Shown in pieces: positions 5,325-7,319 of a stretch of 7,319 nucleotides of DNA. The translations under genes and the position numbers were made by a program. Positions within the stretch are counted from its first letter, which is position 1, and each line of letters opens with the position of its first letter. The notes beneath the pieces were generated by a model. That model had not been told where the DNA came from and did no database searches. It was given only the letters and a program-made list of their open reading frames with translations. Where the stretch lies: positions 1-7,319 of the forward strand of contig JAAVAM010000006.1 in NCBI GenBank assembly GCA_014804085.1, read 5' to 3'. This DNA is from Treponema sp. GTDB taxonomy: Bacteria > Spirochaetota > Spirochaetia > Treponematales > Treponemataceae.

Positions 5325-6449
5325 TTAAAGCACATTTGCCAAAGGCATGGTTACGCGCACACCGGTGGAAAATACCAGCCCGGAGACGATGCTGTTTTTG
5401 AGCGACAGAACCGATCCGTCGGTGTCGTTGAAAAACGTGTAGTGCACGTCCTGCTGAAATGAAACGCGGGTTTTTCCCACTCCGAACGAGGGCGACTGCC
5501 AGCACACGCCGAGGATGCCGGGAAAAAACGATGCCTTCACGTCCGTGGCATTTTTTGCGGGCAGTTCAGGTGTGCCGATAGTGATGACCGGCCCGAAAAA
5601 AAAGCGGAAATAGTCGCCCAGCGTAAGGCTGACGATGATGGGCAACTGCACCACGCCCATTTTCGCGTTGACGCATATCATCGAGCCGACTCCCGGACGG
5701 AATGTGCCGCCGTCGTACATGGCATGAAGCATCGTGCTGCCGCCGCGCGGGCTAATCTGAAAACTGTCCGCCGTAAAGAAATTCCAGTCGAACGTCAGCG
5801 ATGCGTCAAGGATAATCTTGTGCAGAAAACTGCCACGCTTGCCCGCGCCGTCTGCCGTGGCGGTGTTTGCCGCAACGGAATCTGCTGTTCCTGCGGACGC
5901 AGTTTGTGCGGTCGGCTGTGGCGCGGAATCGGATTTTGGGTCAACCATGCGTTCCAGACCGGACGCGGGCAAAAATCTGCCAGTCTGAAAATAATGCGAC
6001 TTCCAGTAATTTTCCCTGAGCGAAGAGAGGATAACGCCCGTGTTCTGACCGTCGCTCGCCGCGTGGATAAACTGCGCGTTGCCGACGTAAATGCCCACGT
6101 GCGAAACAGTGTCGTCGCCGGTCGTCTTAAAAAACACGAGGTCGCCGATTTCGCGCCCGGATTCGTCAATAATCGTACAGAACGCATAAATCGCCTTTGT
6201 CTGGCGCGGCAACTGCACACCGATTGACTCGCGCGAACAGGTAAAGACCAAGCCAGAGCAGTCGAACGCATCCGGTCCAATAGCACCGCGCGCATAAGGT
6301 TTTCCGATGCATTGTTTGGCATAATCGACAAATTTTGTGCGCAGTGCCGCCGCTTCTTCGGGCGAAACGCTTTCACCCTGCGCGCAGACTTGCGGAATCA
6401 AAATCGTCATAAAAAAAAGGACTATCAAAAAAATCGGAGTCTTTTTCAT
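5325..6449 (-). CDS. Exported NlpC/P60 cell-wall peptidase with barrel-like C-terminal region
   Basis: A signal peptide (about residues 1-23, MKKTPIFLIVLFFMTILIPQ then VCA) sends the protein out of the cytoplasm. Residues 36-160 form an NlpC/P60 domain: KPYARGAIGPDAFDCSGLVF with catalytic Cys 64, SHVGIYVG with His 117 and FIHAAS with His 129, so the triad looks complete. The family cleaves D-Glu-diamino-acid bonds in peptidoglycan stem peptides. Residues 165-205 are a Pro/Ala/Thr linker. Residues 208-374 contain alternating, aromatic-rich beta strands (ASLTFDWNFFTADSF, DYFRFFFGPVITIG, TRVSFQQDVHYTFF, SGLVFSTGVRVTMP) that look like an outer-membrane barrel or a related sheet; this is inference. 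The 374 residues are well above a bare NlpC/P60 domain. It heads an apparent operon with the lipoprotein gene four bases downstream. Confidence 0.88.
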   Translation of the reverse strand: MKKTPIFLIVLFFMTILIPQVCAQGESVSPEEAAALRTKFVDYAKQCIGKPYARGAIGPDAFDCSGLVFTCSRESIGVQLPRQTKAIYAFCTIIDESGREIGDLVFFKTTGDDTVSHVGIYVGNAQFIHAASDGQNTGVILSSLRENYWKSHYFQTGRFLPASGLERMVDPKSDSAPQPTAQTASAGTADSVAANTATADGAGKRGSFLHKIILDASLTFDWNFFTADSFQISPRGGSTMLHAMYDGGTFRPGVGSMICVNAKMGVVQLPIIVSLTLGDYFRFFFGPVITIGTPELPAKNATDVKASFFPGILGVCWQSPSFGVGKTRVSFQQDVHYTFFNDTDGSVLSLKNSIVSGLVFSTGVRVTMPLANVL

Positions 6450-6499
6450 ATCTTCACTATCGGCTAGAAATTTGAGCGAATTAACGCTATATTCCTATT
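6450..6499. promoter_or_regulatory. Divergent promoter region between the NlpC/P60 gene and gtrA
   Basis: Only 50 bases separate two divergent genes, so both promoters must sit here or inside the coding regions. TATATT (6488-6493) is a possible -10 box for gtrA but has no good -35 partner and lies only 6 bases before the ATG. On the other strand a weak TTAATT-17-GATAGT pair exists, and GAAG precedes the ATG by 2 bases. Exact sites are not resolved. Confidence 0.35.
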
Positions 6500-6895
6500 A
6501 TGAGTGTCTTGCGGACGTTGTGTCAAGTTTTAATCTACACGAGCGTGGGCGGAACGGCGACGGCAATCGACTGGGGAATTTTCGCATTGCTTACGTTCGT
6601 GCTGAACGTGCACTACCTGCTTGCGGCGGCAATCGCGTTCGTCATTTCCACGTTCGCAAACTGGCTTTTGGGTCGGCTCATTTTGTTCCGCAATGCGCCG
6701 CGGCGCGATTCGCTTTTGGTCGAACTGATAAAAGTGTATGCGACGACGCTTGTCGGCCTGCTGCTCAACCTGCTGATTATGTGGGTCGCCGTGGAACGTT
6801 TCGGCCTGCACAAAATGGCGGCAAAAGTGATTGCCACGGGCATCGTGTTTTTCTGGAATTTCTCCGTCCGCAAATTCGTTATCTACAAGATTTGA
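6500..6895 (+). CDS. GtrA-family four-helix membrane protein
   Basis: The 131-residue protein has four hydrophobic segments (about 8-33, 37-60, 77-97 and 106-123) and the GtrA family marks: VGGTATAIDWGIFALLTFVL in the first helix, FANWLLGRLILFR after the second, and WNFSVRKFVIYK at the end. GtrA proteins are thought to move or present polyprenyl-linked sugars across the inner membrane for surface glycan or cell-wall modification. The substrate cannot be told here, since no glycosyltransferase gene is in view. The start is the first in-frame ATG; no Shine-Dalgarno site is visible before it. It diverges from the NlpC/P60 gene across 50 bases, and its stop codon directly touches that of the convergent dehydratase gene. 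Confidence 0.9.
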   Translation: MSVLRTLCQVLIYTSVGGTATAIDWGIFALLTFVLNVHYLLAAAIAFVISTFANWLLGRLILFRNAPRRDSLLVELIKVYATTLVGLLLNLLIMWVAVERFGLHKMAAKVIATGIVFFWNFSVRKFVIYKI

Positions 6896-7318
6896 TTACA
6901 GCGCGGCAACCGCATCGATGAGCGCGAGCGGCGTAAGCGAAAAATCGTTCTTGAACTGGCGCGAGGCAAGCGCGTGGGCAAGGCTGCCGTTTATTGCCGC
7001 GTCAAGCGGAGCGTAGCCCTGCGCAAGCAACGCGGCAATAAGTCCGGCAAGCACGTCGCCGCTTCCTGCCTTGGCAAGGCAGTTTTTTCCCAGCGGATTG
7101 ACGAACAGCCGGAACGACGCGCCGTCATAGTGACCGATCATTGGGTTTGCGCCTTTGACCAACAGCACACAGCCGGGGAACGCACGGCAGAACGATTCTA
7201 TCAAGGTCGGGCGATTGTCCAGGCATTCGGCGACGATGTGGTCGCCCAAGCCGCAATTGCGCAACAGCACCTGCAATTCCTTTGGGTGCGGGGTCAGCAC
7301 GATGCCGGATGCCCGCGC
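6896..7318 (-). CDS. nnrD: NAD(P)H-hydrate dehydratase, ADP/ATP-dependent (N-terminus outside window)
   Basis: The visible 140 residues contain VLTPHPKELQVLL, CVLLVKGANPMI and NPLGKNCLAKAGSGDVLAGL, the signature of the YjeF C-terminal (carbohydrate-kinase-like) family; the Asp of GSGD is encoded at 7055-7057. The enzyme uses ADP or ATP to repair hydrated, damaged NADH and NADPH in the cytoplasm. The frame stays open to the window edge (ARASGIV before LTPHP), so the GTG at 7300 is not a start and the gene continues to the right. It may be fused to the NnrE epimerase domain, as in many bacteria; this cannot be seen. LAKAGSGD replaces the more usual [MA]xxGTGD-type sequence but keeps the key Gly and Asp. 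Confidence 0.93.
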   Translation of the reverse strand, partial: ARASGIVLTPHPKELQVLLRNCGLGDHIVAECLDNRPTLIESFCRAFPGCVLLVKGANPMIGHYDGASFRLFVNPLGKNCLAKAGSGDVLAGLIAALLAQGYAPLDAAINGSLAHALASRQFKNDFSLTPLALIDAVAAL

Positions 7319-7319
7319 G

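Noticed and set aside
5013..6376. Plus- and minus-strand shadow frames within the lipoprotein and NlpC/P60 genes
   Set aside because: They overlap genes with clear signal peptides and catalytic motifs, and show none themselves.
7298..7300. GTG as the start of the dehydratase
   Set aside because: It encodes the Val of the conserved VLTPHP motif and the frame is open to the window edge.

Overview
The window looks like part of a spirochaete chromosome, most likely a GC-rich Treponema. I infer this from gene content rather than from any marker gene: a BspA-like leucine-rich-repeat surface lipoprotein with His/Cys repeats and a GGxIxxN beta-helix tail, an NlpC/P60 protein with a beta-strand-rich tail, small lipoproteins with loose lipoboxes, and plasmid- or island-style toxin-antitoxin pairs on a chromosome. 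Clear Shine-Dalgarno sites (ahead of brnA and hicB) argue against Bacteroidetes. The genus call is moderate confidence only.

Layout, left to right. (1) 2-3319 (+): the 3' nearly complete part of a large surface lipoprotein gene. The lipobox is visible at the first bases of the window, so the start codon lies outside. The protein has three blocks: BspA-type leucine-rich repeats, 17 His/Cys units of 27-32 residues, and a beta-helix with GGxIxxN turns. (2) 3320-3529: spacer with small hairpins, then a promoter with a 10-bp palindrome between its -35 and -10 boxes. (3) 3530-4103 (+): a BrnT/BrnA toxin-antitoxin pair with overlapping genes. (4) 4127-4647 (-): a HicB antitoxin preceded by the beheaded remnant of its HicA toxin. 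The remnant runs straight into the end of the next gene. (5) 4649-6449 (-): a small lipoprotein and, upstream of it, an exported NlpC/P60 cell-wall hydrolase with a barrel-like C-terminal region; the two look like one operon. (6) 6500-6895 (+): a GtrA-family four-helix membrane protein. (7) 6896-7318 (-): the C-terminal part of an ADP/ATP-dependent NAD(P)H-hydrate dehydratase, cut off by the window's right edge. Its stop codon touches the gtrA stop codon.

How the parts relate. The NlpC/P60 protein and the lipoprotein behind it are envelope proteins and probably co-transcribed. The deletion that removed the start of hicA has left hicB as the apparent last gene of that envelope operon, so the antitoxin may now depend on read-through from the cell-wall genes. 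The brnTA pair faces it tail to tail and appears intact. The most interesting items are the broken hicA, the His/Cys repeat array with a seven-unit higher-order period in the surface lipoprotein, and the peptidase-plus-barrel architecture. I see no undescribed defence system, phage, insertion sequence, CRISPR array or RNA gene here.
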